A stretch of DNA of 64,000 nt from CAXXOK01 sp963666755 (GTDB lineage Bacteria; Bacillota; Clostridia; Christensenellales; Aristaeellaceae), in assembly GCA_963666755.2 (NCBI GenBank), contig CAXXGW010000009.1, positions 434,001 through 498,000 on the forward strand, written 5' to 3'. Position 1 is the first letter of the stretch; each line of letters starts with the position of its first letter. The notes under the pieces were generated by a model. That model worked only from the letters and a program-made list of their open reading frames with translations. It had not been told where the DNA came from and did no database searches. The translations under genes and the position numbers were made by a program. Below, piece after piece: positions 17,196 to 25,416 of the stretch.

Positions 17196-18209
17196 TTAGA
17201 AATCCTTGCCCATTTCCTTGATCTGGTTGATGATGTCCATGTAATCGGCGCCAAACTGCTGGTACAGGCCGCTCATGGCATCTTCGAAGCCCTGCCGCTC
17301 TTCCTTGGTCAGCTCGATCACGGTGGTGCCGGCATCACGCACGATCTTTTCGGAGCTGGCTTCCTTCTCGGCCCACTTCTGGATTTCGAAATCCTGCGTG
17401 GACTTGGCGCACTCCTGGATGATCGCCCAGTCGGCGGGGTCGATGGTGTCCTTCACAGCCTTGGAGGCCAGCAGGATTTCCGGCACGCGGGTGTGCTGGT
17501 CCAGAATGTAATAGGGGGCCGCCTGATAATCGCCCATGTTCTGATAGGTGGGCCAGTTGTTCTCGGCGCCGTCGATCACCTTCTGGGTGATGGAGGCGTA
17601 CACGTCGTTGGGGCCGATGCCGGTCACGCCCGTGGCGCCCAGCGCTTCAACCATGGCGACCATCATGGGGTTGTTCTGCACGCGGATTTTCAGACCCGCC
17701 ATGTCGGCTACGGAATGCACTTCCTTGGTCAGGTAGAAGGAACGGCTGCCCGCATCGTAATAGCACAGGCCGACGATGCCGCTGGTCGCGCCGTCCTTGT
17801 TGACGCCGGTCTCGATATCCGCCAGCAGTTTCTGGCCGATTTCGCCGTTGAGGACCGCCCACATGTGCGCGGCGCTCTTATACAGGTAAGGCATCTGGAT
17901 GGCGTTGATGGAGGGCACATAGCTGCCGACCGGGGAGGCCGACACGCGCGCGAAGGCCAGATCGCCGATCTGCATGGCTTCGATGGCTTCGGACTCCTGT
18001 CCGTACAGGGTGCCGCCGAGGAATACGTCGATCTTGATGCGGCCTTCGGTTTTTTCATTGACCAGACGGGCGAACTCCGCATCGGCCAAAGCGGTGGGGT
18101 ACCCTTCGGCGTGCACTTCGCTGAGTTTGAGAACGGTTTCGGCAACCGCCATCGAAGTGACCGCGAACACCAGAACGAGTGCGAGAACCAGGGATAGGAT
18201 TTTCTTCAT
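17196..18209 (-). CDS. TRAP transporter substrate-binding protein (DctP family)
   Basis: A 337-residue secreted receptor. An N-terminal signal peptide (MKKILSLVLALVLVFAVTSM, cleavage probably after AVA) has no lipobox cysteine. The mature part has DctP motifs, including AGLKIRVQNNPMM with the arginine that binds substrate carboxylates, and ENNWPTYQ. DctP proteins bind carboxylated ligands; uxaC and uxaA in the same region favour a hexuronate. It is the first gene of the operon, with its own promoter and candidate operator. Confidence 0.93.
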   Translation of the reverse strand: MKKILSLVLALVLVFAVTSMAVAETVLKLSEVHAEGYPTALADAEFARLVNEKTEGRIKIDVFLGGTLYGQESEAIEAMQIGDLAFARVSASPVGSYVPSINAIQMPYLYKSAAHMWAVLNGEIGQKLLADIETGVNKDGATSGIVGLCYYDAGSRSFYLTKEVHSVADMAGLKIRVQNNPMMVAMVEALGATGVTGIGPNDVYASITQKVIDGAENNWPTYQNMGDYQAAPYYILDQHTRVPEILLASKAVKDTIDPADWAIIQECAKSTQDFEIQKWAEKEASSEKIVRDAGTTVIELTKEERQGFEDAMSGLYQQFGADYMDIINQIKEMGKDF

Positions 18210-18270
18210 GTTGGGTTTTCCTCCTCAAGTCATTGATGAGTCCTGTTTGGGAAGAACGACACCTTGATCG

Positions 18271-18284
18271 CGTAAGAGCTTACA
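18271..18284. promoter_or_regulatory. Inverted-repeat operator candidate at the TRAP operon
   Basis: CGTAAGAGCTTACA (TGTAAGCTCTTACG on the minus strand) has near-perfect arms. It lies just downstream of the -10 element. It resembles the uxaC operator TGTAAACGCTTACG but lacks the central CG. Confidence 0.45.
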
Positions 18285-18287
18285 ATA

Positions 18288-18316
18288 ATTATATGCAAGC
18301 GAATCCGTATTTGCAA
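18288..18316 (-). promoter_or_regulatory. Promoter of the TRAP operon
   Basis: On the minus strand TTGCAA (18316-18311) and a perfect TATAAT (18293-18288) are separated by 17 bases, about 80 bases upstream of the binding-protein start. Confidence 0.7.
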
Positions 18317-18744
18317 GTGCTTTCTGGCCGAACAACTACCATACTAGTTATGCATGAACGGAAACTCTTTGCTACAGCTCATTTCCCCGCTGGAAAAATG
18401 GATGGAACAATTATGGAACAAAGGTTAAGCTGTTACATCCGACGAGCGAAAACGGTTCCATTCCGGGATTTGGTAAAAATGTAATGTGTTTTACAATCAC
18501 AATTTAAACCAGAACAGACAATCTAAAGTAATTCGGGAAGCGCTTTCAGAAACGGCGTCCCGCTCTGCGGATCAATATTCGGGCGATGCTGGCAAATAAG
18601 CGGTGCATGGTTTGGTGGCTTCTTTCGTATGGAGGCATGGCGTGGAAAAACTGACAGCGTTAACGCGGGTGGCGCGATCCGGTCGGCATTCACAGCGGCG
18701 CAGGCGGCTTTGGTGATCCCCGCCGGAGCAGAAAGGCGGGTATG
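18317..18744. other. AT-richer gene-free spacer upstream of the TRAP operon
   Basis: The first two-thirds is visibly AT-richer than the surroundings. Both strands show only short frames with no recognisable protein. A 12-mer, TACCATACTAGT (18337-18348), recurs at 41266-41277 in the promoter region of the NYN gene. Confidence 0.4.
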
Positions 18745-18747
18745 AAA

Positions 18748-18779
18748 AAAGCCTGCCCGCACAAAGGCGGACAGGCTTT
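18748..18779 (-). terminator. Terminator of the ABC ATPase gene
   Basis: AAAGCCTG-C-CCGC (18748-18760) pairs with GCGG-A-CAGGCTTT (18767-18779). It is followed on the minus strand by six Ts. Confidence 0.85.
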
Positions 18780-18793
18780 GAAAGGCGGATAGC

Positions 18794-19915
18794 TTAGCGC
18801 GTGAGCAGCGTCTTTTCGGTTTCCTTGTCGAAGAAATGCAGGTGGTTGACGTCGAAGGCCACCTGAATGGTCTGGCCCGCGCGGCTGGTGGTGCGGGGGT
18901 TCACGCGCGCGATGATGTTCTCATCTTTGCCGCTGGTCGCCAGGTAGAGGTACGTTTCAGAGCCCATGAGCTCGATCACGTCCACCTTGCAGTTGATCAC
19001 AGCATTCGGGGCGGCCTGCACGAACACATCCTCATCGTGGATGTTCTCGGGGCGGATGCCCATGATCAATTCTTTGCCGATTACGCCTTCGTCGGCGAAC
19101 TTGGACAGTTTGCTGGGCGGGATGACGATCTTGTTGTCGCCAAACTTCGCCACCACGTCTTTATCCTCTTTCTCCAGCTTGACGTTGAAGAAGTTCATCT
19201 GCGGGCTGCCCATGAAGCCGGCCACAAACAGATTGGCGGGATAATCGTACAGGTTCTGGGGGCTGTCCACCTGCTGCACGAAGCCGTCCTTCATGACCAC
19301 GATGCGGGTGCCCATGGTCATAGCCTCGGTCTGGTCATGCGTTACGTAAATGAAGGTGGTCTGCAGGCGCTGGTGCAGCTTGGTGATTTCGGTACGCATC
19401 GCCACGCGCAGCTTGGCATCCAGGTTGGACAGAGGCTCGTCCATCAGGAACACTTTGGGCTCGCGCACGATGGCGCGGCCGAGGGCAACGCGCTGGCGCT
19501 GGCCGCCGGACAGAGCCTTGGGCTTGCGGTTCAGCAGATGGTAAATATCCAGCACCTTGGAGATTTCTTCCACGCGGGTCTTGATCTGCGCTTTGGGCAC
19601 CTTGCGCAGCTTGAGGCCGAAGGCCATGTTGTCAAACACGGTCATGTGGGGGTAAAGGGCGTAGTTCTGGAACACCATCGCGATGTCACGATCTTTGGGG
19701 GCCACGTCGTTCACCAGACGCTCGCCGATGTACAGCTCGCCGCTGCTGATTTCTTCCAGGCCCGCCACCATGCGCAGCGTGGTGGATTTGCCGCAGCCCG
19801 AGGGGCCGACCAGCACGATAAATTCCTTGTCTTCGATGTCCAGGCAAAAATCGCTTACGGCGGTTACGTTACCGGCGTACACTTTGTAAATATGGTTGAG
19901 GGATACGCTAGCCAT
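18794..19915 (-). CDS. ugpC: Sugar ABC transporter ATP-binding protein (UgpC/MsmX/MalK type)
   Basis: A 373-residue ATPase that energises CUT1-type sugar importers. It has Walker A GPSGCGKST, signature LSGGQRQRVALGRAI, Walker B VFLMDEP with D-loop SNLDAKLR, the H-loop in YVTHDQTEAM and a C-terminal TOBE/regulatory domain (about 240-370). The ATG at 19915 has GGAGGAGG before it; the longer upstream frame is rejected. The gene stands alone with promoter and terminator. The importer at 32235-35376 lacks an ATPase, so this is probably a shared multitask ATPase like MsmX. Confidence 0.92.
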   Translation of the reverse strand: MASVSLNHIYKVYAGNVTAVSDFCLDIEDKEFIVLVGPSGCGKSTTLRMVAGLEEISSGELYIGERLVNDVAPKDRDIAMVFQNYALYPHMTVFDNMAFGLKLRKVPKAQIKTRVEEISKVLDIYHLLNRKPKALSGGQRQRVALGRAIVREPKVFLMDEPLSNLDAKLRVAMRTEITKLHQRLQTTFIYVTHDQTEAMTMGTRIVVMKDGFVQQVDSPQNLYDYPANLFVAGFMGSPQMNFFNVKLEKEDKDVVAKFGDNKIVIPPSKLSKFADEGVIGKELIMGIRPENIHDEDVFVQAAPNAVINCKVDVIELMGSETYLYLATSGKDENIIARVNPRTTSRAGQTIQVAFDVNHLHFFDKETEKTLLTR

Positions 19916-19982
19916 GAATCCAACCTCCTCCAGTTTGTTTCCGGCAGGCGCGCCGGAACACGCGCCGACCATCCATGCCGTT

Positions 19983-20010
19983 ATTATACCGTTTTCGACC
20001 GTGCTTGCAA
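19983..20010 (-). promoter_or_regulatory. Promoter of the ABC ATPase gene
   Basis: On the minus strand TTGCAA (20010-20005) and a perfect TATAAT (19988-19983) are separated by 16 bases, about 70 bases before the start codon. Confidence 0.6.
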
Positions 20011-20044
20011 ATGGAACAAAGTGCCAAACTTTGCGTGCCCGGTT

Positions 20045-20059
20045 TGTACACGATGTACA
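20045..20059. promoter_or_regulatory. Paired TGTACA motif upstream of the ATPase promoter
   Basis: Two TGTACA hexamers (20045-20050 and 20054-20059) are separated by CGA and form a 15-base dyad. The dyad is about 35 bases upstream of the ATPase -35 element and about 80 bases upstream of the pgmB -10 element. It could be a regulator site; no protein can be assigned. Confidence 0.3.
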
Positions 20060-20137
20060 CGCAGGCCTGAAAATGGCCGAATTGGCTGGGTCTGGGGGCT
20101 GGTGCGGCGGCGCGGGGGTGATTTTCGGCGGCGCGCG

Positions 20138-20146
20138 TGGTATAAT
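20138..20146 (+). promoter_or_regulatory. Extended -10 element for pgmB
   Basis: TGGTATAAT is a perfect extended -10, 39 bases before the pgmB ATG. No good -35 element is seen, which is tolerable with an extended -10. Confidence 0.5.
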
Positions 20147-20184
20147 GGCATGGGCTGAAGCCAGGCCCGGAAGGATGGGTTTGC

Positions 20185-20826
20185 ATGGTGCAGGGAGTGA
20201 TTTTTGACCTGGACGGCGTTATCGTAACGACGGATGATTGCCACTACCGGGCTTGGAAGCGGATGGCCGACGAGGAGGGAATATCCTTCGACCGGCACAT
20301 CAACGAGCGGCTGCGCGGCGTAAGCCGCATGGCCAGCCTTGAAATTTTGCTGGAGCGTGCGGAGAAACCCTACACCGTGGCGCAGAAGGAAGCGATGGCT
20401 GCGCGCAAGAACGCCTACTATGTCGAGCTGATTGACAGCCTGACGCCGGCGGATGTGCTGCCCGGCGCGATGGACGTGCTGCATTCGCTGCGCGCGCGCG
20501 GCATACGCATCGCTATCGGCTCCTCCAGCCGCAACACGCCGCTCATCCTGCGCCGCATCGGGCTGGAAACCGCGTTTGACGCGGTAGCCGACGGCAACCA
20601 GATTACCCACAGCAAGCCCGACCCGGAGGTGTTCCTGCTGGCGGCGCGGCTTATGGGCCTGTCGCCTGCGGTTTGCCTTGTGGTGGAGGATGCCGACGCG
20701 GGGGTGGAAGCTGCGCTCGCAGGCGGCATGAAGGCGCTGGGCGTCGGTTCCGCCGCAGCAAACCCGCGCGCCACTTACCGCGCCGCAAGCCTTGCCGAGG
20801 TCAATCTGGACATGGTGCTGGCCTGA
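20185..20826 (+). CDS. pgmB: Beta-phosphoglucomutase (HAD family)
   Basis: A 213-residue cytosolic HAD phosphatase-fold enzyme that interconverts beta-glucose 1-phosphate and glucose 6-phosphate. The nucleophile motif is FDLDGVIVTTDDCHYRAW (Asp pair at D8/D10). Motif II is GSSSRN, with SKPDPEVFLLAA and VVEDADAGVEAA following. The Arg-rich cap stretch LRGVSRMASLE is the PgmB substrate signature. It would serve disaccharide phosphorolysis, although no phosphorylase gene is in view. Its stop is 25 bases before tldD, so the genes are probably co-transcribed. Confidence 0.92.
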   Translation: MVQGVIFDLDGVIVTTDDCHYRAWKRMADEEGISFDRHINERLRGVSRMASLEILLERAEKPYTVAQKEAMAARKNAYYVELIDSLTPADVLPGAMDVLHSLRARGIRIAIGSSSRNTPLILRRIGLETAFDAVADGNQITHSKPDPEVFLLAARLMGLSPAVCLVVEDADAGVEAALAGGMKALGVGSAAANPRATYRAASLAEVNLDMVLA

Positions 20827-20851
20827 GCATACCCCCGAAAGGAGTCAGGGA

Positions 20852-22237
20852 ATGAAGGAATACGCAAGGGACGCGCTGGACGCGGCCCTCTCCACCGGCG
20901 GGAGCTTCGCCGAGATCTTTTTTGAGGACAAACGCACCAACACTCTCCAACTGATGGACGGTCATGTGGAAATGATTAACGCCAACCGCGCGCACGGCGC
21001 CGGGGTTCGGGTATTCGACGGGTTAAACGCCGTGTACGCCTACACCAACGATACCGACCGCGAGGGGCTTTTGCGCTGCGCGCTGCAGGCGGCCTCCGCC
21101 GTGCGCGAAAAGCAGCGCCCAACGGCGCGTACGCGTGCGCTGAGCACGCCGGAGCTGCCGCCCCCGCATGTGATCCGCCAATGGCCGTCGCACACCGATA
21201 CGGCCCGTAAGCTGGACTACCTGCGCGCCGCCGATGCCGCAGCCCGTGCTGCGGGCGCGGAAATCGCGCAGGTGAGCTGCTCGCTGAACGACAGCGAACA
21301 GGACATCATCCTTTGCAACAGTGAAGGGCTCTATGTGGAGGATACCCGCGTGCGTACCCGAATGGCCTGCGTGGCTGTGGCGGGCAATGGGGAGGAAAAG
21401 CAGGAGGGGCACGAAGCCCCCGGCGCGCTGATGGGCTACGAGCTGTTCACCGCCCGGGTGGATGCGGCGCGCGTGGGGCGCGAGGCGGCGGATTCCGCGC
21501 TTTTAATGCTGCACGCGCCCGAGTGCCCCGCCGGGGAAATGCCCGTGGTGATTGACAACGGTTTTGGCGGCGTAATCTTTCACGAAGCCTGCGGCCACAG
21601 CCTGGAAGCGACCAGCGTGGCCTTCGGGCTGAGTGTGTTCTGCGATAAGCTGGGTCAGCAGATTGCCTCCAGCTGCGTAACCGCCGTGGACGACGGCACC
21701 CTGCCCAACGAGTGGGGCAGCCTGCGCGTGGATGACGAGGGCCTGCCGACCACCCGCCTGGTGCTGATCGAGAACGGAATGCTTAAAAACTATATGATCG
21801 ACCGCCTCAACGGCCGCCGGATGGGCATGGAGCCGACCGGCAGCGGTCGCAGGCAGGGCTATGCGTTCGCGCCGACCTCGCGCATGCGCAACACCTACAT
21901 TGCCGCCGGGCAGGACGACGAGCGCGCCATGATCGCCACCATGGGCGACGGCCTTTATGCCAAGAAGCTCGGCGGCGGCTCGGTGGACCCGGCCACCGGC
22001 AACTTTAACTTTGCGGTGTCGGAGGGCTATCTGGTACGCGACGGACGCATCACCACGCCGGTGCGCGGCGCGTCGCTGATCGGCAAAGGCGCGGATATCC
22101 TGATGCAGATCGACCGCGTGGGCCGGGAAATGCGCATGGCGCAGGGCATGTGCGGCAGCGTCAGCGGGCAGGTGCCGGTCAACGTGGGGCAGCCGATGAT
22201 CCGCGTACGCCGCATGACTGTCGGCGGCCGCGGGTAA
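20852..22237 (+). CDS. tldD: TldD-family metalloprotease
   Basis: A 461-residue subunit of the TldD/TldE zinc protease, which degrades unfolded peptides and matures some ribosomal peptides. The zinc motif HEACGHSLEA (HExxxH) is intact near residue 247, with the downstream GSGRRQGYAFAPTSRMRNTY region. The ATG at 20852 follows GAAAGGAG by a normal spacing and replaces a longer frame that starts inside pgmB. The partner subunit begins 13 bases after its stop. Confidence 0.93.
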   Translation: MKEYARDALDAALSTGGSFAEIFFEDKRTNTLQLMDGHVEMINANRAHGAGVRVFDGLNAVYAYTNDTDREGLLRCALQAASAVREKQRPTARTRALSTPELPPPHVIRQWPSHTDTARKLDYLRAADAAARAAGAEIAQVSCSLNDSEQDIILCNSEGLYVEDTRVRTRMACVAVAGNGEEKQEGHEAPGALMGYELFTARVDAARVGREAADSALLMLHAPECPAGEMPVVIDNGFGGVIFHEACGHSLEATSVAFGLSVFCDKLGQQIASSCVTAVDDGTLPNEWGSLRVDDEGLPTTRLVLIENGMLKNYMIDRLNGRRMGMEPTGSGRRQGYAFAPTSRMRNTYIAAGQDDERAMIATMGDGLYAKKLGGGSVDPATGNFNFAVSEGYLVRDGRITTPVRGASLIGKGADILMQIDRVGREMRMAQGMCGSVSGQVPVNVGQPMIRVRRMTVGGRG

Positions 22238-22250
22238 GGGGGAGTGAGCG

Positions 22251-23603
22251 ATGCAAACGGATGAATTTATCCGGCAACTGCTGCAGGCTGCCGTGGTGGC
22301 GGGCTTCAGCGTGGCGGAAGCATACCTTTTGGAGGATGAGAGCTTCCGCGCCGTGGCAACCAACGGGGAGATTACCCAGTATGCCAGCCATGCCACCCGT
22401 GGGCTGGGTTTTCGCGGCATGTTCGGGGGGCGGATGGGGTATGCCTCCACCGAGGCGTTCGACGAGGCGGCCGTAGACTGGCTGTTGCAGCGGGCCAAGG
22501 ATAGCGCTACCCTCTGCGAGGACCCGAGCGAACAGCTGCTGTACGACGGCCGCGAACCGGTGGCCGACCTGCCGCTGACGGGCAGTGACGCCCCCGCCGA
22601 GGAAAAGCTTGCCTTTGCGCTGGCGCTGGAACGCCATGCCAAGGCGGTTGATCCGCGCGTGGCGCAGGTGGGTTACGATACGGTGGTAACCGGGCGGGCA
22701 CGTGTGCACATCACCAACACGCTGGGGCTGGATAAGGCGTATACGGAAAGCTTTTGCGGCGCCTACCTGCAGCCGGTCGCCCGTGAGGGCGACAGCACCT
22801 CCACCGGGATGGATGTGCAGTTTGCGCGCGATTTTTCCGCGCTGGACGCGCTCACGCTGGCCGAGGCTGCGGCTCGCAGGGCGCTGGATGGCCTGCATGC
22901 CGCGCCTGTGCCCTCCGGCAGCTACCGGGTGGCGATTGAGAACCTGGCCATGACCGATCTGCTGGAAACTTTCGCTCCCGCCTTCTCTGCCGAGAATGCG
23001 CAAAAGGGGCTATCGCTCCTGCAGGGTCGCATAGGCGAGGCGGTGGCGGCGCCCTGTGTAACGATTACGGACGATTCGCTGCGCCCGGACGGCTTCGGCA
23101 GCCGCCCCTTCGACGCAGAAGGCGTGCCCGGCCGCCGCAACACGGTGGTGGAGGGCGGCGTGTTTCGCACCTTCCTGCACAACCTGAAAACCGCCCGTAA
23201 GGACGGGGTGCCCAGCACCGGCAACGCCAGCAAGGGCAGCTATGCCGCCCCGGTGCGGGTATCGCCCACAAATTTTTATATCGAGCCGGGCGAACAAACG
23301 CCGGAGGCGCTGCTGGCCGCGCTGGGCGACGGGCTGCTGATTACCGAGGTGGAAGGCCTGCACGCGGGCGCGAATGCCGTTACGGGCGATTTTTCGCTGC
23401 TGAGCAAGGGCTTTGTTATCCGGGACGGGCACCGCGCGGAGCCGGTGGAGCAGATCACGGTGGGCGGCAACTTTTTTACCCTGCTTAAGAACATTCGCGC
23501 GGTGGCGGCGGATTTGCGCTTCCCGTCGGGCGGCATTGGCGCGCCGACGGTGGATGCAGGCACCCTGCGCGTAGCCGGGAAGGATGCCGGCGCAGAAGCC
23601 TGA
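22251..23603 (+). CDS. TldE/PmbA-family subunit
   Basis: A 450-residue homologue of TldD that lacks the HExxxH zinc motif, as expected for the TldE/PmbA partner of the heterodimer. Characteristic segments include NTLGLDKAYTESFCGAYL, SRPFDAEGVPGRRNTVVEGG and TGNASKGSYAAPVRVSPTNF. It follows tldD by 13 bases with a GGGGAGTG ribosome site. No precursor-peptide gene is visible nearby, so a general peptide-clearance role is the simplest reading. Confidence 0.9.
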   Translation: MQTDEFIRQLLQAAVVAGFSVAEAYLLEDESFRAVATNGEITQYASHATRGLGFRGMFGGRMGYASTEAFDEAAVDWLLQRAKDSATLCEDPSEQLLYDGREPVADLPLTGSDAPAEEKLAFALALERHAKAVDPRVAQVGYDTVVTGRARVHITNTLGLDKAYTESFCGAYLQPVAREGDSTSTGMDVQFARDFSALDALTLAEAAARRALDGLHAAPVPSGSYRVAIENLAMTDLLETFAPAFSAENAQKGLSLLQGRIGEAVAAPCVTITDDSLRPDGFGSRPFDAEGVPGRRNTVVEGGVFRTFLHNLKTARKDGVPSTGNASKGSYAAPVRVSPTNFYIEPGEQTPEALLAALGDGLLITEVEGLHAGANAVTGDFSLLSKGFVIRDGHRAEPVEQITVGGNFFTLLKNIRAVAADLRFPSGGIGAPTVDAGTLRVAGKDAGAEA

Positions 23604-23824
23604 CCGGGCTACCCCGTTGCGGTGGGCAGGCAACGACGTGATGAAACGGGTGTGCCACAGCGACCGGTAACACGGCGATCGGCGCAAGAGGAGCGGTCCA
23701 CAGGCGGTTCGCCTGTCACGCAAACCCCGCATACCCTCCATGCGCGAGGGAGCTTCCTTCACAGCCGGTTGTTGATGCGCATTGCATCACAGCCGGAAAC
23801 CGCTGTGGCTTTTCAAAAAAGAAG

Positions 23825-23861
23825 AAGCACCGTTGCGGACAGATGTTCCGCAGTGGTGCTT
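23825..23861. terminator. Bidirectional terminator between the TldE gene and the LysE gene
   Basis: A 15-bp stem with two wobble pairs (23825-23839 with 23847-23861) is followed by TTTTT on the plus strand and preceded by an A-rich stretch that serves the minus strand. The remaining gene-free bases from 23604 hold nothing I recognise. Confidence 0.85.
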
Positions 23862-23900
23862 TTTCCGAATCCTAAGGAACGAACAATTCCTGCATCCTTT

Positions 23901-24530
23901 TTACAGCAGTGATTGAACTGCCCCGATTAAAAACGACCCGCCGAAATACAGCAGCATCGCGCCCAGCACGCCCACCAGCCATCGGTAGAAGGTGGGGTTC
24001 AGGAACCGGCGGGTGCGCCCGATCAGCCAGGCGATAAACCCATACCACAGGAAATCGGTGGCGATATGCCCGGCAAACCAGATGCCCGCGCCCAGATAAC
24101 CGTAACTGCGGTAAGCGCTCAGCAGAAAGCCCAGCCCGATGATCGCCCACCACAAAAGAAAGTAGGGGTTCATCGCGCTGATGAAGAACCCGGAGGCCAC
24201 CATGCCCCGCGCGTTGCCCGTGCCGTCGGCCTGCACCTGCAGGCGGTCATGCCACGCGTCCAGAATCATGCCCACGCCCATCCAGGCAAGCAGCGCGCCG
24301 CCCACCAGACCGATGACCGTCTGGGTGACCGGGGATTGGAGCAGCAGGTCGAAGCCCAGAAAGATCAGCGTAATCAGCAGCAGTTCCAAAAGCGCGTGCC
24401 CGAGGATGATCGTCAGTCCCGACCGCAACCCGCCCGCGAATGCCTGCCGGATGGTGTAGGTGAGCAGCGGCCCGGGCATGACCGCGCCGGAAATGCCAAT
24501 CGCCATCGCGGAAAGAAAGACGCTCACCAT
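23901..24530 (-). CDS. LysE-family translocator (amino acid exporter)
   Basis: A 209-residue inner-membrane exporter with six predicted helices. The N-terminal signature GISGAVMPGPLLTYTIRQAF is typical of the LysE/RhtB family. The start at 24530 gives the normal family length; a longer frame adds a non-conserved arginine-rich stretch. It is monocistronic and convergent with tldD-tldE across a shared terminator. Substrates of this family are amino acids or related metabolites; none can be assigned here. Confidence 0.88.
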   Translation of the reverse strand: MVSVFLSAMAIGISGAVMPGPLLTYTIRQAFAGGLRSGLTIILGHALLELLLITLIFLGFDLLLQSPVTQTVIGLVGGALLAWMGVGMILDAWHDRLQVQADGTGNARGMVASGFFISAMNPYFLLWWAIIGLGFLLSAYRSYGYLGAGIWFAGHIATDFLWYGFIAWLIGRTRRFLNPTFYRWLVGVLGAMLLYFGGSFLIGAVQSLL

Positions 24531-24695
24531 GCCCGCCACCCTCAATCTGCCTGTAGTTTGCGTTAGCATACCATGCGCGCGCGGCGAAGGCAACGGTCTG
24601 TGCACAGAGAAAACAACCGCCGTACAGCTCTGGGGGTTCCGGCTGCGGTTATGCAGTGACCGCTGCGGAAAGTGGCGGTTCGACGCAAAATGGGC

Positions 24696-24722
24696 GCAGT
24701 CCGGTCGATCAAGCCGGACTGC
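24696..24722 (-). terminator. Terminator after the XRE gene
   Basis: GCAGTCCGG (24696-24704) pairs with CCGGACTGC (24714-24722). It is followed on the minus strand by a short TTTT. Confidence 0.6.
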
Positions 24723-24742
24723 ACCCGTTCAAGCTCAGTTTT

Positions 24743-25222
24743 TTATTTGTTGCCCAGCAAGCTGCCCAGCGCGTTGCCCAGCAGGTCGGCCACCACATCC
24801 CCGGTTTTGCCGGTGCCGGTGGCGGTGGTGCTCAGCAGCGAGGGCACCAGATCGTCGCACTTGCCCTGCAGCACGTTGGCGGCGGCCTTGCGGGCATCGG
24901 TGCCTGCCGCGCGGTAGTAGCCGATCAGCTTTTTTTCGGTGGCGGTCACGCGCATCGTCAGCCCTGCGCTGGCGGGCGTGGCGCTTGCTGTCGAGGCGGT
25001 GGGCTTGCTGGGTTTGGAGGCGTTCAGCAGCGAAGCCTGCGTGACGCTGGTAGCCAGCGCAATTTTCTTGAGGGCCGCGTTGGTCAGGGTCGCCTCGCCC
25101 CGCTCGGCTTTGCCGATGTCCGAGGCCGTAACGCCGCCACCAACCTTTTTAGCCAGTTCCGCCTGCGTCAGGCCCGCGTTCTGCCGGGCCTGTTTGATCA
25201 GAGTACCTACCTTAGCCGCCAT
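24743..25222 (-). CDS. Small XRE-family HTH protein with low-complexity linker and C-terminal helical region
   Basis: A 159-residue protein. Residues 5-60 form an XRE helix-turn-helix (LIKQARQNAGLTQAELAKKV...ASDIGKAERGE). Residues 66-86 are a Ser/Thr/Ala linker. The remainder includes VTATEKKLIGYYRAAGTDARKAA and a Gly/Leu-rich end (VADLLGNALGSLLGNK). The ATG at 25222 has GGGAGG before it. Similar proteins occur in gut Clostridia, but I know of no assigned target. It is probably a DNA-binding regulator; the C-terminal tail may oligomerise. Confidence 0.75.
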   Translation of the reverse strand: MAAKVGTLIKQARQNAGLTQAELAKKVGGGVTASDIGKAERGEATLTNAALKKIALATSVTQASLLNASKPSKPTASTASATPASAGLTMRVTATEKKLIGYYRAAGTDARKAAANVLQGKCDDLVPSLLSTTATGTGKTGDVVADLLGNALGSLLGNK

Positions 25223-25340
25223 ACTGTCTGCCTCCCGTGCGCCTGTGGCGCGAATCATCCGATTTGGAAGTCCCTTACATGAGTATCCACCAATGTGGCG
25301 CGCGTGTCAATGGGCTGCGCGTGGTATCGTAACATCTCCG

Positions 25341-25369
25341 TTGACAGCGCGGCAGGGGCATGCTATGAT
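25341..25369 (+). promoter_or_regulatory. Promoter of the LacI gene
   Basis: A perfect TTGACA (25341-25346) and TATGAT (25364-25369) are 17 bases apart, directly followed by the operator palindrome. Confidence 0.85.
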
Positions 25370-25387
25370 AACGTAAACGTTTACGTT
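25370..25387. promoter_or_regulatory. Perfect 18-bp LacI-family operator
   Basis: AACGTAAACGTTTACGTT is a perfect palindrome with central CG, the hallmark of LacI-family sites. It abuts the -10 element of the regulator gene that starts at 25417, which implies autorepression. Confidence 0.85.
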
Positions 25388-25416
25388 CAAGAACAGCAAA
25401 GAAACGAGTGTGCAGG

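Noticed and set aside
20852..23603. TldD/TldE as part of a ribosomal-peptide (bacteriocin) maturation cluster
   Set aside because: No precursor, cyclodehydratase or exporter gene lies nearby; the neighbours are pgmB and a LysE exporter. Housekeeping peptide turnover is the simpler reading.
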